Source: Pseudomonadota bacterium (lineage in GTDB: Bacteria; Pseudomonadota; Gammaproteobacteria; Burkholderiales; Burkholderiaceae_C). Taken from it: a stretch of DNA of 64,000 bases. The stretch spans positions 1 through 64,000 of the forward strand of contig JAFEEG010000044.1 of assembly GCA_018241225.1 (NCBI GenBank), in the 5' to 3' direction. Numbering within the stretch: position 1 is the first letter of the stretch; every line of letters starts with the position of its first letter. The notes under the pieces were generated by a model. The model did not search any database and had not been told where the DNA came from. It saw only the letters and a list, made by a program, of their open reading frames with translations. The translations under genes and the position numbers were made by a program. Shown here piece by piece: positions 39,385 through 48,752 of this stretch.

Positions 39385-41244
39385 ATGTTGAAAGGCCTCT
39401 GGGACACCGAGCACATCCAGCCGCGCACCGACATCGTGCTGCCCGGCGAGACCGTTCCAGCCCTGTTCTGGAACGCCGTAGCCGCGCGCGGCCAGAACGT
39501 GTGGATGCGCCAGAAGGAACTGGGCATCTGGCGCACCTGGACCTGGAAGGAAACCGGCGATGCCGTGCGCGAGATCGCCGCCGGGCTGCTGTCGCTCGGC
39601 CTGGAGCCAGGCGAGTGCGTGTCGATCCTGTCGAACACCGTCATCGAATGGGTGCTGGCCGACCTGGCCGTGCTCAGCTGCGCGGGTGTGTCCAACGGCA
39701 TCTACCCCACCGACGCGGCCTCGCAGGTGCAATACCTGTGCGAGGACTCGCGCTCGCGCGTGCTTTTCGTGGAAGACGACGAGCAGCTGGACAAGGCGCT
39801 GGAAGTGCGCGCGCAACTGCCGATGCTGCGCAAGATCGTGGTGTTCGACATGGAAGGCCTGCGCGGCTTCCACGACCCCGGCGTGATGAGCCTGGACGAG
39901 CTGCGTGCGCTGGGCCGTCAATACCTTCAGCAGCACCCCGGCTCAGTGGAAGAGAAGGTGCTGCAAAGCCGGCCGCAAGACCTGGCCATCTTGGTCTACA
40001 CCTCGGGCACCACCGGCAAGCCCAAGGGCGCCATGCACAGCCACGCGGGCATCGTGTTCACCGCGCGCGGCCTGAACACGCTCATTGCTCAGGACGAGCG
40101 CGACGAGCGCATGTGCTTCCTGCCGCTGTGCCACATTGCCGAGCGAATGGGCGGCGAGTACTTCGCCCTCTACACCGGCGCCATCCTCAACTTCGTCGAG
40201 AACCCCGAGACGGTGCCCGAGAACGTGCGCGAGATTTCACCGACGGTGTTCACCGCCGTGCCGCGCGTGTGGGAGAAGTTCTACTCGGGCGTGATGATCG
40301 CCCTGAAGGAAGCCAGCCCGGTGCAGCAGGCCGCCTATGCCTGGAGCATCGGCGTGGGCGAGCAGATCGCGGCCAAGGTGATGGCGGGCGAGGCGGTGGG
40401 TGGCGCGCTGCGCTTGAAGTTCCGCATTGCGCGGGTGCTGGCGCTGGACAACGTGCGCAAGCTCATCGGCATTCACCGCGCGCGCTTCCTCGTCACGGGC
40501 GCTGCGCCCATCTCGCCCGAGCTGGTCAAGTGGTACCTGTCGCTGGGCGTGCCCATGCTGGAGGTGTGGGGCATGACCGAGACCTGTGGCGCCTCCACCG
40601 GCATGCCGGTGGCGCGCATCAAGCCCGGCTCCATCGGGCAGGCGGCCGGCTACAACGAGGTGCGCGTCGATCCGGCCACCGGTGAGATCTTGGTGCGCGG
40701 CCCCAATGTCTTCATGGGCTACCTGCACCTGCCCGAGAAGACGGCCGAGACCATCGATGCCGGCGGCTGGCTGCACACCGGCGACGTGGGCAGCATCGAC
40801 GATGAGGGTTTTCTGCGTATCACCGACCGCATGAAGGACATCATCATCACGGCGGGCGGAAAGAACATCACCCCCAGCGAGCTGGAGAACGAACTCAAGT
40901 TCAGCCCTTACGTCACCGATGCGGTGGTCATCGGCGACAAGCGGCCCTACCTCACGGTGATCATCATGATCGACCAGGAGAACGTCGAGAAATACGCGCA
41001 GGACAACGACGTGCCATTCAGCAACTACGAGAGTCTGACCCGCGCCAAGGAAGTGCAGGAGCTGATTCAGGGCGAGCTCGATCGCGTCAATGCCAAGTTC
41101 GCCCGCGTGGAGCAGATCAAGAAGTTCTTCCTGCTCGAGACGCAGCTCAGCGCCGAGGACGAAGAGCTCACGCCCACCATGAAGCTCAAGCGCAAGCTGG
41201 TGCAGACCAAGTACGCCCAGCGCATCGAAGCCATGTACGGCTGA
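39385..41244 (+). CDS. AMP-forming acyl-CoA ligase (ACSL-like) within the liv operon
   Basis: 619 aa. Adenylate-forming enzyme with the P-loop YTSGTTGKPKGAMHSH (about 205-220), the acyl-binding/AMP motifs VWGMTETCG and GGWLHTGDVGSIDDEGFLRI, and the hinge DRMKDIIITAGGKNITPSEL. The catalytic Lys region lies near the end (MKLKRKLVQTKY). It is closest in style to long-chain/FAA1-type synthetases rather than to benzoate-CoA ligases. Sitting between the transporter ATPases and the solute receptor, it likely activates the acid imported by the system to its CoA thioester. AGGAGAAGG precedes the ATG. Confidence 0.9.
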   Translation: MLKGLWDTEHIQPRTDIVLPGETVPALFWNAVAARGQNVWMRQKELGIWRTWTWKETGDAVREIAAGLLSLGLEPGECVSILSNTVIEWVLADLAVLSCAGVSNGIYPTDAASQVQYLCEDSRSRVLFVEDDEQLDKALEVRAQLPMLRKIVVFDMEGLRGFHDPGVMSLDELRALGRQYLQQHPGSVEEKVLQSRPQDLAILVYTSGTTGKPKGAMHSHAGIVFTARGLNTLIAQDERDERMCFLPLCHIAERMGGEYFALYTGAILNFVENPETVPENVREISPTVFTAVPRVWEKFYSGVMIALKEASPVQQAAYAWSIGVGEQIAAKVMAGEAVGGALRLKFRIARVLALDNVRKLIGIHRARFLVTGAAPISPELVKWYLSLGVPMLEVWGMTETCGASTGMPVARIKPGSIGQAAGYNEVRVDPATGEILVRGPNVFMGYLHLPEKTAETIDAGGWLHTGDVGSIDDEGFLRITDRMKDIIITAGGKNITPSELENELKFSPYVTDAVVIGDKRPYLTVIIMIDQENVEKYAQDNDVPFSNYESLTRAKEVQELIQGELDRVNAKFARVEQIKKFFLLETQLSAEDEELTPTMKLKRKLVQTKYAQRIEAMYG

Positions 41245-41282
41245 CTCGTTTTTCGCTACCCATCCATCACGAGGAGACAAGC

Positions 41283-42470
41283 ATGACGAAGAAGATGAAG
41301 TTCAACAATCTCATGTTGCTGGCGCTCGCGGCGGCGGCCGTGGCGGGCAGCGGCTCGGCCTTCGCGCAGGGGTCGCAGGGCGTGAGCAAGGACGAGATCC
41401 GCATCGGCACCATTCAAGACCTGTCGGGACCGCTGGCGGGCTTTGGCAAGCAGTCGCGCAACGGCATGCAGCTGGCGGTGGACGAGATCAACGAGCAGGG
41501 CGGCATCAACGGCCGCAAGCTCAAGCTCTACGTGGAAGACTCGGGCTACGACCCGAAGAAGGCGGTGCTGGCAGCGCAGAAGCTGGTGAACCAGGACAAG
41601 ATCTTCATCATGGCCGGGCACATCGGCACGGCACAGAACATGGCGGCCATGCCGGTGCAGTTCGAGAAGAACGTGATCAACTTCTTCCCCATCACCGCCG
41701 CGCGCGAAATGTACGAGCCGTACAACCGCCTGAAGTACTCGTTCGCCGCCACCTACTACGACCAGATCCGCCTGGCCCTGCCCAAGCTGGCCAAGGAAAA
41801 GGGCGCCAAGCGCGTGTGCACCATCTACCAGGACGACGAGTTCGGCCTGGAAGTGGAGCGCGGCGCCGAGGCGGGCCTGAAGGCCGCGGGCATGGAGCTG
41901 GTGGAGAAGACGTCGTTCAAGCGCGGCGCCACCGACTTCTCGTCGCAGGTGGCCAAGATGAAGGCGGCCAACTGCGACCTGGTGGTGCTGGGCACCATCA
42001 TCCGCGAGACCATCGGCACCGTGGGCGAGGCGCGCAAGACCGGCTTCAACCCCACCTTCCTGGGCTCCAGCGCGGCCTACACCGACCTCATCCACAAGCT
42101 GGGCGGCAAGGCCATGGACGGCATCTACGCCACCATGACGGTGCAGAACCCCTACACCGACGAGCAGTCGCAGCCCATACGCTTCTGGGCCAACAAGTAC
42201 AAGACCAAGTTCAACGAGGACCCGACGGTGTTCTCGGTGTATGGCTACACCATCATCCAGTCCTTCGCCAAGGTGGCCGAGAAGGCCGGCGCCAACCTGG
42301 GCACCGACAGCTTCATCAAGGTGATGGACAGCATGACCTTCGAGCCGGACATGTTCGGCAGCGCCAAGGCCACCTACACCTCCACCAAGCGGCTGGGCAG
42401 CGACTTGTCGCGCCTGTCGCAGATCCAGGACGGCAAGTGGAAGGTGGTGTCGGATTACGTGGCGCCCTGA
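41283..42470 (+). CDS. livK: ABC transporter periplasmic ligand-binding protein, LivK family
   Basis: 395 aa. Signal peptide about 1-28 (LALAAAAVAGSGSAFAQG). The receptor body starts DEIRIGTIQDLSGPLAGFGK, then GMQLAVDEINEQGGINGRKL and LYVEDSGYDPKKAVLAAQKL, the type I periplasmic-binding fold of LivJ/LivK-like proteins. FPITAAREMYEPYNRLKYSF suggests a ligand pocket adapted to something other than plain leucine. It ends the operon and converges with a LysR gene 10 bp on. GGAGAC precedes the ATG. Confidence 0.92.
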   Translation: MTKKMKFNNLMLLALAAAAVAGSGSAFAQGSQGVSKDEIRIGTIQDLSGPLAGFGKQSRNGMQLAVDEINEQGGINGRKLKLYVEDSGYDPKKAVLAAQKLVNQDKIFIMAGHIGTAQNMAAMPVQFEKNVINFFPITAAREMYEPYNRLKYSFAATYYDQIRLALPKLAKEKGAKRVCTIYQDDEFGLEVERGAEAGLKAAGMELVEKTSFKRGATDFSSQVAKMKAANCDLVVLGTIIRETIGTVGEARKTGFNPTFLGSSAAYTDLIHKLGGKAMDGIYATMTVQNPYTDEQSQPIRFWANKYKTKFNEDPTVFSVYGYTIIQSFAKVAEKAGANLGTDSFIKVMDSMTFEPDMFGSAKATYTSTKRLGSDLSRLSQIQDGKWKVVSDYVAP

Positions 42471-42480
42471 GGCACTCCTG

Positions 42481-43431
42481 CTAGCCCTGCGCCTGGCCGG
42501 TGCTGGCCGCCACGGCCTCGCGCAGCAACTCGGCCAGCCGCGCCACCGGGGGCTCGGGCTGTGCCTGCGCGCGGTACATGGCCAGGGCCATCGAAGGCAA
42601 CTGCGGCAGCCGCGTGCCGGTGCGGTCAAGAGCGCGCACATGCGCCGGCAGGCCGAAGGGCGTTCGCACCGAAAGGCCCAGCCCCGACGAAGTGGCCGCC
42701 CATAGCGCGGCTAGGCTGGCGCTGGTGAAGGCATGGCGCCAGGCGATGCCGGCCCGATCGAGCGTGACCGTGACGATGTCGCGCAGCGGGCAGGGCGCGT
42801 CCAGCAGCACCAGCGGCAGCGGCTCCCTGGCCTTGCTTCGCGAGCGATCGGCGCGCTGCTGCTGCATCCACCAGGGGGCGTCCAGCGGTTCGGCCGAGGC
42901 CGGCCCGATCCATTGCAGCGGCAGGCGGGCCAGGCGCTCGCCATGCGCAAGCGATTGGCTGCCGTCGGCTTCCCAGATCAGCGCGAGGTCCAGCGCACCC
43001 ATCTCCAATTGCTCGCGCAGCTGCCCGCTGCGCGCCACGCACGCCTCGATGCGCACCCTGGGGTGCGCGCGGGCGAAGCGGCCCAGCACTCCGGGCAGCA
43101 CGTTCTCGCCCAGGTCTTCCTGAAGACCGAGGCGTACCCAGCCCGCGAGGTCCACGCCGCGCAGCGCGGCGGCGGCTTCGTCGTTGATCTCGAGCAGCCG
43201 GTGCGCGTAGGCCAGCATGGTTTCGCCGGCCTCCGTCAGCTCCAGCCCCCGCCCGGCCTTGCGCAGCAGCGGCGTGCCGGCTTGCGATTCCAGCTTCTTG
43301 AGCTGCGCGCTCACGGCCGAGGTGGAGCGCCCCAGCTTGTCCGCCGCGCGCGCATAGCTGCCCAGCGCCACGCCGGTCGAAAAGCTGCGCAGAACATCCA
43401 GGTCGAAGTTGACGCGTCCCATCTTGAACAT
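42481..43431 (-). CDS. LysR-family transcriptional regulator
   Basis: 316 aa (MFKMGRVNFDLD; a start at the internal MGRVNF is also possible). The N-terminal winged helix (about 8-68) has FDLDVLRSFSTGVALGSYAR, then AADKLGRSTSAVSAQLKKLE. The effector domain contains RLGLQEDLGENVLPGVLGRF. It faces away from the MFS gene at 43504 over a 72-bp AT-rich intergenic region, the classic arrangement of a LysR protein controlling a divergent transporter. Confidence 0.92.
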   Translation of the reverse strand: MFKMGRVNFDLDVLRSFSTGVALGSYARAADKLGRSTSAVSAQLKKLESQAGTPLLRKAGRGLELTEAGETMLAYAHRLLEINDEAAAALRGVDLAGWVRLGLQEDLGENVLPGVLGRFARAHPRVRIEACVARSGQLREQLEMGALDLALIWEADGSQSLAHGERLARLPLQWIGPASAEPLDAPWWMQQQRADRSRSKAREPLPLVLLDAPCPLRDIVTVTLDRAGIAWRHAFTSASLAALWAATSSGLGLSVRTPFGLPAHVRALDRTGTRLPQLPSMALAMYRAQAQPEPPVARLAELLREAVAASTGQAQG

Positions 43432-43503
43432 CCTGGTTTATGGAATGGTGAGTCAAATTATTTCTGATTTTCAAGATGATTGCTTTTGCCCAGACTGCAC
43501 GGC

Positions 43504-44832
43504 ATGACATCGACCAACCCCGCCTTTTCGGGCCGCCACCGCTGGAAAGTCCTCGCCGCAGGCGTGGTCGCGAACGCGGCCTTTTCCACTGCATTCAGCG
43601 GCATCCCGATGACGGCGGTGCTCATGCGCTCCGGCTACCGCCTGGAGGACGCGGCACTGGGCCTGGTGCTGGGCCTCATGGGCCTGGGCATTGCCGTCAG
43701 CGAGCTGCCCTGGGGGCTGCTGACGGACAAGTGGGGCGACCGGCCCGTGCTGCTGATGGGCCTGGGTGCCACGGCCGCTGCGCTGTTCGCGATGGCGCTG
43801 CTGGCCGCGCCCACGCCCGGCCATGTGCCGGAGCTGGCGTGGCTCGGCGCGGGGCTGCTGCTGGTGGGGGTGCTGGGCGGAAGCGTCAACGGCGCCAGCG
43901 GCCGCGCAGTGATGCGCTGGTTTGCCGACGGCGAACGCGGCCTGGCCATGAGCATCCGGCAGACGGCGGTGCCGCTGGGAGGCGGCCTTGGCGCGCTGTT
44001 GCTTCCCATGGCCACGCTGCGGTTCGGCTTTGGCGTGATGTATGGCCTGCTTGGCGCGCTGTGCCTGGTGGGCGCCGCGCTCGTGGCCGCGTGGGTGCAC
44101 GAGCCTCCTGCATCGGGCGCCCCGACCGCGGCAAACGAGTCACCGGCCGGGCAACTGCCACCATTGCAGGACGCCCGTGTATGGCGGCTCGTGGCCGGCA
44201 TCGGCATCCTGTGTGCGCCGCAATTCGCGCTGCTCTCCTTCGGCACGGTGTTCCTGCATGACTTCGGACGCGTCGGCCTGGTGGTCATCAGTGCGGCCAT
44301 GACGCTGGTGCAAGTTGGTGCGATGGTGATGCGGGTGTGGAGCGGCCGCTGGACCGACCGCTGGCGCAACCGGCCGGCCTACCTGCGCGCATGCAGCGTT
44401 CTTGTCGTGGTCATGTTCGCAGCGCTGGCGCTTTTCACCCTGCTGCTTGGCGAAGGGATGCCCGCCGGCTCGTCGCTCGTTCGCGCCGCATTGCTTGCCT
44501 TGATGGTGACCAGCGGCATCTGCGTGTCGGCATGGCACGGCGTGGCCTACACCGAGTTGGCGACGCTGTCCGGTGCGGCGCGCGCAGGCACCGCGCTGGG
44601 CATGGCCAACACCGCTGTGTTCGCGGTCTGCTTCGTCACGCCGCTGGCCATTCCGCACCTGCGCGCGGCCCATGGCTGGTCACTTGTCTGGCTTGCGGCC
44701 AGTGCCTGCGCGGTTGTTGCCCTGCCGCTGCTGGCGCCGGCGGCGCGCAGGGTGCAGCCGGGCGCCACGGGTCACCTTGCGCCGCCAGCGCTCAGTTCCG
44801 CCCAGTCCAGTTCCTGCACCAGCACGCGGTAG
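43504..44832 (+). CDS. Major facilitator superfamily transporter
   Basis: 442 aa from the ATG at 43504. Twelve predicted spans in two halves; the loop after helix 2 reads GLLTDKWGDRPVLLMG, the MFS motif A (G-x-L-x-D-(R/K)-x-G-x-R). The start is NPAFSGRHRWKVLAAGVVAN. The C-terminus is a Ser/Pro-rich tail (LAPPALSSAQSSSCTSTR) that overlaps the 3' end of the convergent antiporter gene by 61 bp. Those last residues are probably a run-on and not conserved. The substrate is unknown. LysR control is likely. Confidence 0.88.
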   Translation: MTSTNPAFSGRHRWKVLAAGVVANAAFSTAFSGIPMTAVLMRSGYRLEDAALGLVLGLMGLGIAVSELPWGLLTDKWGDRPVLLMGLGATAAALFAMALLAAPTPGHVPELAWLGAGLLLVGVLGGSVNGASGRAVMRWFADGERGLAMSIRQTAVPLGGGLGALLLPMATLRFGFGVMYGLLGALCLVGAALVAAWVHEPPASGAPTAANESPAGQLPPLQDARVWRLVAGIGILCAPQFALLSFGTVFLHDFGRVGLVVISAAMTLVQVGAMVMRVWSGRWTDRWRNRPAYLRACSVLVVVMFAALALFTLLLGEGMPAGSSLVRAALLALMVTSGICVSAWHGVAYTELATLSGAARAGTALGMANTAVFAVCFVTPLAIPHLRAAHGWSLVWLAASACAVVALPLLAPAARRVQPGATGHLAPPALSSAQSSSCTSTR

Positions 44833-46328
44833 GCTTCGTCGCCGATGACTTCGCTCTGGCGCAGCTCGTAGGCCCGCTGCCGGGCCGCCTCGATGGCGCG
44901 GCGGCGCAGCGGGCCGCCCGGCACCTCGTCCAGGGGCGCAGCCGGGTCGTGGCTCGCATTCAGGTCGACCACCGCCGAGTACTGCTTGCGCAGCAGCTTG
45001 GCCGCCAGGCCGTCTTCGTCGCGGATGGCGTCGATGAGCGCGCCATAGGCATGCGTGCGTGCCAGGCGGATCTCGCGGCCTACCGGGTCGTCATCCGTCA
45101 GCCCGAAGGCGCGGATGAGCGGCGCCATGGTCAACCCCTGCAGCACCAGCGTGCCCAGCACCACCACGAAGGCGCACAGCAGGATCAGGTCGCGGTGCGG
45201 AAAGGGCGCGCCGCCGGGCAGGGTTTCCGGAGTGGCGAAGGCGGCCGCCAGCGTCACGATGCCGCGCATGCCGGCCCACGACAGCACGATGCCGCTGCCC
45301 ATCGAGGGCCGAGCGGCGCCCGAGCCCTCTCGCGCGAGGCGCCAGCGCTTGATCGCGCGGTAGCACAGCACCCAGGCAAAGCGCGCCGCAATGGTTGCAA
45401 CCAGCACCACCACTGCGGTGATGACTGCATGGGCCTGTCCGCCGCTTGCTTCCAGCCGTTGCCAGATCGGGCGCAACTGCAGGCCGATGAGCACGAAGGC
45501 GAAGGCGTTGAGCACGAACACCACGATCTCCCAGGCCGCAAAGATCGGCACGCGCATGCGCGCGGACATCTGCCGGCCGCCGCTGCGCGCCACCGTCATC
45601 GCGTAGGCCACCAGCGTGAGGATGCCCGACAGGCCGATGGCCTCGGCCGCGATCCACACGCCGAAGGTCAGCGAGAACTGCACGATCAATGCCGTGGGCA
45701 CGTCTTGCAGGCTGCGCATCAGCGGGCGCATGGCAAAGGCGCAGGCCACGCCCGCGGCCAGGCTGCCGGCCAGCGTCAGCAACAGCACTGGCGCAAAGCT
45801 GCCCCAGCCCAGGTGCCCGGCCACCACCGCCATGATGGCCAACCGGTAGATGAGCAGCGCGCTGGCGTCGTTGAGCAGGCTCTCGCCCTCCAGGATCTTC
45901 AAGAGCTTGTGCGGCAGCTTCACCTGCCGCATGACCGCGGTGGCGGCCGCCGCATCGGGCGGCGCCACGATGGCGCCCAATGCAATGGCGATCGGCCAAG
46001 GCATGTCCGGCACCAGCCAGCGCGCCACCAGCGCCACCGCGACCACCGTGGTGCCGACGGCGGCGATGACCAGCCCGGCCACCGGCCGCCAGTTGGCGCG
46101 CAGGTCGCGCAGCGAGGTGTCGTAGGCCGCATCGAGCAACACGGGCGCCACGAACAGCGTCAGGGCCAAGTGCGGGTCCAGCGTCCAATGGGGGCTGGAG
46201 GGCACGAAGGCGAGCGCCGCGCCGCCCAGCGCAAGAAAGGTGGGGTAGGGCGCGCCCACGCGGCGTGCCAGCGCCGCGAGCAGCGCCGCGCCGAGCAGCA
46301 GCACGATGATCCATTCGAAAGTGGCCAT
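44772..46328 (-). CDS. CPA1-family Na+/H+ antiporter
   Basis: 518 aa from the ATG at 46328. About 12 spans followed by a cytosolic tail of about 110 residues. Family landmarks: LGAIVAPPDAAAATAVMRQV, the ion-binding Asp segment, then LKILEGESLLNDASALLIYR, the CPA1 ND motif, and SWAGMRGIVTLAAAFATPE. It exchanges Na+ (or K+) for H+ across the inner membrane. The cytosolic tail is charged (RLARTHAYGALIDAIRDEDG). No strong Shine-Dalgarno. It overlaps the end of the MFS gene. Confidence 0.93.
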   Translation of the reverse strand: MATFEWIIVLLLGAALLAALARRVGAPYPTFLALGGAALAFVPSSPHWTLDPHLALTLFVAPVLLDAAYDTSLRDLRANWRPVAGLVIAAVGTTVVAVALVARWLVPDMPWPIAIALGAIVAPPDAAAATAVMRQVKLPHKLLKILEGESLLNDASALLIYRLAIMAVVAGHLGWGSFAPVLLLTLAGSLAAGVACAFAMRPLMRSLQDVPTALIVQFSLTFGVWIAAEAIGLSGILTLVAYAMTVARSGGRQMSARMRVPIFAAWEIVVFVLNAFAFVLIGLQLRPIWQRLEASGGQAHAVITAVVVLVATIAARFAWVLCYRAIKRWRLAREGSGAARPSMGSGIVLSWAGMRGIVTLAAAFATPETLPGGAPFPHRDLILLCAFVVVLGTLVLQGLTMAPLIRAFGLTDDDPVGREIRLARTHAYGALIDAIRDEDGLAAKLLRKQYSAVVDLNASHDPAAPLDEVPGGPLRRRAIEAARQRAYELRQSEVIGDEAYRVLVQELDWAELSAGGAR

Positions 46329-46467
46329 GGGGTCGTCTTGCAGATGTGGGAGTGCGAAGTGCGGGCGCATTGTGGCGGCATGCCGCCGGGTCTGCACGCT
46401 TGCGGCGCCGGCGCTGCCGGCCGATAGTGCCCCCCACCCGTTGTCGAACCAAGCAAGGAGCATTGCG

Positions 46468-47280
46468 ATGGCCCGCCTGAGCGCCGAAGAAATCCGCAAG
46501 TACGAATCCGAGGGCTGGGTCATTCCGCAGTTCCAGTTGCCGCCGGCGCGCGTGGCGTCGATGCGCGCGGCGCTCGACGCGCTCATTGCCAACAACCCGG
46601 GCGTGCGGCCCGAGAAGCTGGTGTCGGCGCACATCGAGGGCGACAACGGCGAAGGTGTGAAGGGCAGCGCGCAGTTTCTCGATCTCGCACGCGACCCCGA
46701 GATCGTCGAGCTGGTCTCGGGCGTGATCGGGGAGGACGTCATCCTCTGGGGCTGCCATGTGTTCTGCAAGCCACCGGCCGAAGGCTTCGAGACGCCCTGG
46801 CACCAGGACGGCCACTATTGGCCGATCCGCCCGCTGGCCAATTGCACGGTGTGGGTGGCGCTGGAAGAGTCCACGCGCGAGAACGGCTGCCTGCGCGTCA
46901 TCCCCGGCTCGCACCACGGGCATGTGCTGCATCCGCACCTGCACGAAGACCGCACCGACCTCACGCTCAACCAGCGCATGGCCGAAGGCGCCTTCGACGA
47001 GGCCGATGCGGTCGACCTCGAACTGCAGCCCGGCCAGATGTCGCTGCACGACGTCTACATGATCCACGGCGCCGCGGCCAACACATCGGCCAAGCGCCGC
47101 ACCGGCGTGGCGCTGCGCTACATGCCCGCTACGTCGGTCTTCGAGCGCGACATCCGCCCGTCCGACGGCAAGACTGGCGTGGCCGTCAACTTCGCGCAGC
47201 GCCCGCTGTGGCTACTGCGCGGGGTGGACCGAAGCGGCCGCAACGACTTCGACGTGGGGCACCGGCGCAGCCCCGGCTGA
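46468..47280 (+). CDS. Phytanoyl-CoA dioxygenase (PhyH)-family Fe(II)/2-oxoglutarate oxygenase
   Basis: 270 aa from the ATG at 46468 (AAGGAG upstream). The double-stranded beta-helix carries the iron triad: His112 and Asp114 in TPWHQDGHYWPI and His200 in VYMIHGAAANTS. An Arg follows in TGVALRYMPATS, for 2-oxoglutarate. GCLRVIPGSHHGHVLHPHLH is characteristic of PhyH-like enzymes. It hydroxylates an unknown substrate with O2 and 2-oxoglutarate. Neighbours (antiporter divergent, MFS downstream on the same strand) could point to transport and modification of one compound. Confidence 0.9.
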   Translation: MARLSAEEIRKYESEGWVIPQFQLPPARVASMRAALDALIANNPGVRPEKLVSAHIEGDNGEGVKGSAQFLDLARDPEIVELVSGVIGEDVILWGCHVFCKPPAEGFETPWHQDGHYWPIRPLANCTVWVALEESTRENGCLRVIPGSHHGHVLHPHLHEDRTDLTLNQRMAEGAFDEADAVDLELQPGQMSLHDVYMIHGAAANTSAKRRTGVALRYMPATSVFERDIRPSDGKTGVAVNFAQRPLWLLRGVDRSGRNDFDVGHRRSPG

Positions 47281-47422
47281 TCTGCTCGTCAGACGCTCCT
47301 TCAGGCCCGCCGGGCTCGATTTGAGAAAATGTCACAAAACGTGGACTCGACGGCGCGACCGGCCGGGTCCATTCAACGTGTGTGTCGACCGCGCCCAAGG
47401 TGCGCGGTCACGGAGCGTCGAA

Positions 47423-48676
47423 GTGCAAGCAGGTGTTGATTTGGCAACGGGTGGGGCCGCGGATTCCGCGACCCAGGGCAAAGTTTCTCGCTACGGATGG
47501 AAGGCCCTTGCCGGCTCTGCCATCGGCTATGCAATGGACGGCTTCGACCTGCTGATCCTGGGCTTCATGCTGCCGGCCATTTCGGCCGGGCTGCATCTCA
47601 CCACCGGCCAAGCCGGCTCGCTGGTCACCTGGACGCTGGTGGGCGCGGTGGCCGGCGGCATCTTCTTCGGCGCCCTGAGTGACCGCTACGGTCGCATCCG
47701 TGTGCTGACCTGGACCATCCTGATGTTCGCGGCCTTCACCGGCCTGTGCGCCTTCGCCCAGGGCTACTGGGACCTGCTGGTCTTCCGCACCCTGGCCGGC
47801 GTCGGCCTGGGTGGCGAGTTCGGCATCGGCATGGCGCTGGCGGCCGAGGCATGGCCGGCCAGGCATCGCGCCCGCGTGTCTTCCTACGTGGCGCTGGGCT
47901 GGCAGGTGGGCGTGCTCGGCGCCGCGCTGCTGACGCCGCTGCTGGTGCCGCACATCGGCTGGCGCGGCATGTTCATCGTGGGCGTCGTTCCCGCCATCGT
48001 GGCCTGGTTCATCCGCACCAGGCTGCACGAGCCTGAGGTGTTCGTGCGCAAGGTGCAGGCCAAGGGCGCCGGCGGCAAGGCCTTCAGGCTGCTGGTGAAG
48101 GACGCTCGCACGACCCGCACCAGCCTGGGTATCGTGGTGCTGTGCTCGGTGCAGAACTTCGGCTACTACGGGATCATGATTTGGATGCCCAGCTTTCTCT
48201 CGAAGAACCTGGGCTTCAACCTCACCAAGTCGGCGCTGTGGACCTCGGTGACCATCCTGGGGATGATGGCCGGCATCTGGGTCTTTGGGCAGCTGGCCGA
48301 CCGCATCGGCCGCAAGCCCAGCTTTCTGATCTTCCAGGCCGGCGCGGTGGCCATGACGCTGTTCTACGCGCAGCTGAGCGACCCGGTGACCATGCTTTGG
48401 GCCGGCGCGGTGCTGGGCATGTTCGTCAACGGCATGCTCGGTGGCTATGGTGCGCTGATGTCCGAGGCCTACCCGACGCAGGCGCGCGCCACGGCGCAGA
48501 ACGTGCTGTTCAACATCGGCCGCGGCGTGGGCGGCTTCGGGCCGGTGGTGGTGGGCGCCCTGGCGGCGGCCTATTCCTTCCAGATCGCCATTGCGATGCT
48601 GGCCGCCATCTACGTTATCGACATGCTGGCTACGGTCTTCCTCATTCCCGAGCTCAAGGGCTTGGAACTCGACTGA
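47423..48676 (+). CDS. MFS transporter, aromatic-acid/H+ symporter type
   Basis: 417 aa from a GTG at 47423, chosen because GGAG lies 7-8 bases upstream and the longer frame adds an Arg-rich non-MFS stretch. It has YGWKALAGSAIGYAMDGFDL, then LLILGFMLPAISAGLHLTTG, where the AMDGFDLLILGF element marks AAHS/sialate-type symporters. Motif A is FFGALSDRYGRIRVL, and GGEFGIGMALAAEAWPARHR lies after helix 4. It probably takes up an aromatic or other organic acid with protons. It lies downstream of the PhyH gene, with 142 bp between. Confidence 0.88.
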   Translation: MQAGVDLATGGAADSATQGKVSRYGWKALAGSAIGYAMDGFDLLILGFMLPAISAGLHLTTGQAGSLVTWTLVGAVAGGIFFGALSDRYGRIRVLTWTILMFAAFTGLCAFAQGYWDLLVFRTLAGVGLGGEFGIGMALAAEAWPARHRARVSSYVALGWQVGVLGAALLTPLLVPHIGWRGMFIVGVVPAIVAWFIRTRLHEPEVFVRKVQAKGAGGKAFRLLVKDARTTRTSLGIVVLCSVQNFGYYGIMIWMPSFLSKNLGFNLTKSALWTSVTILGMMAGIWVFGQLADRIGRKPSFLIFQAGAVAMTLFYAQLSDPVTMLWAGAVLGMFVNGMLGGYGALMSEAYPTQARATAQNVLFNIGRGVGGFGPVVVGALAAAYSFQIAIAMLAAIYVIDMLATVFLIPELKGLELD

Positions 48677-48752
48677 AGCCCAGGGAAAACCTGTCCGAGG
48701 CGGGCCGCGCGCGCGGCTAGACTCGCGCCCTTTGCCTCGCGCAGGAGGGTCC

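Noticed and set aside
44772..44832. Functional meaning of the 61-bp overlap of MFS and antiporter genes
   Set aside because: Convergent overlaps at tails are common; the overlapping MFS residues are Ser/Pro-rich and look like a run-on.
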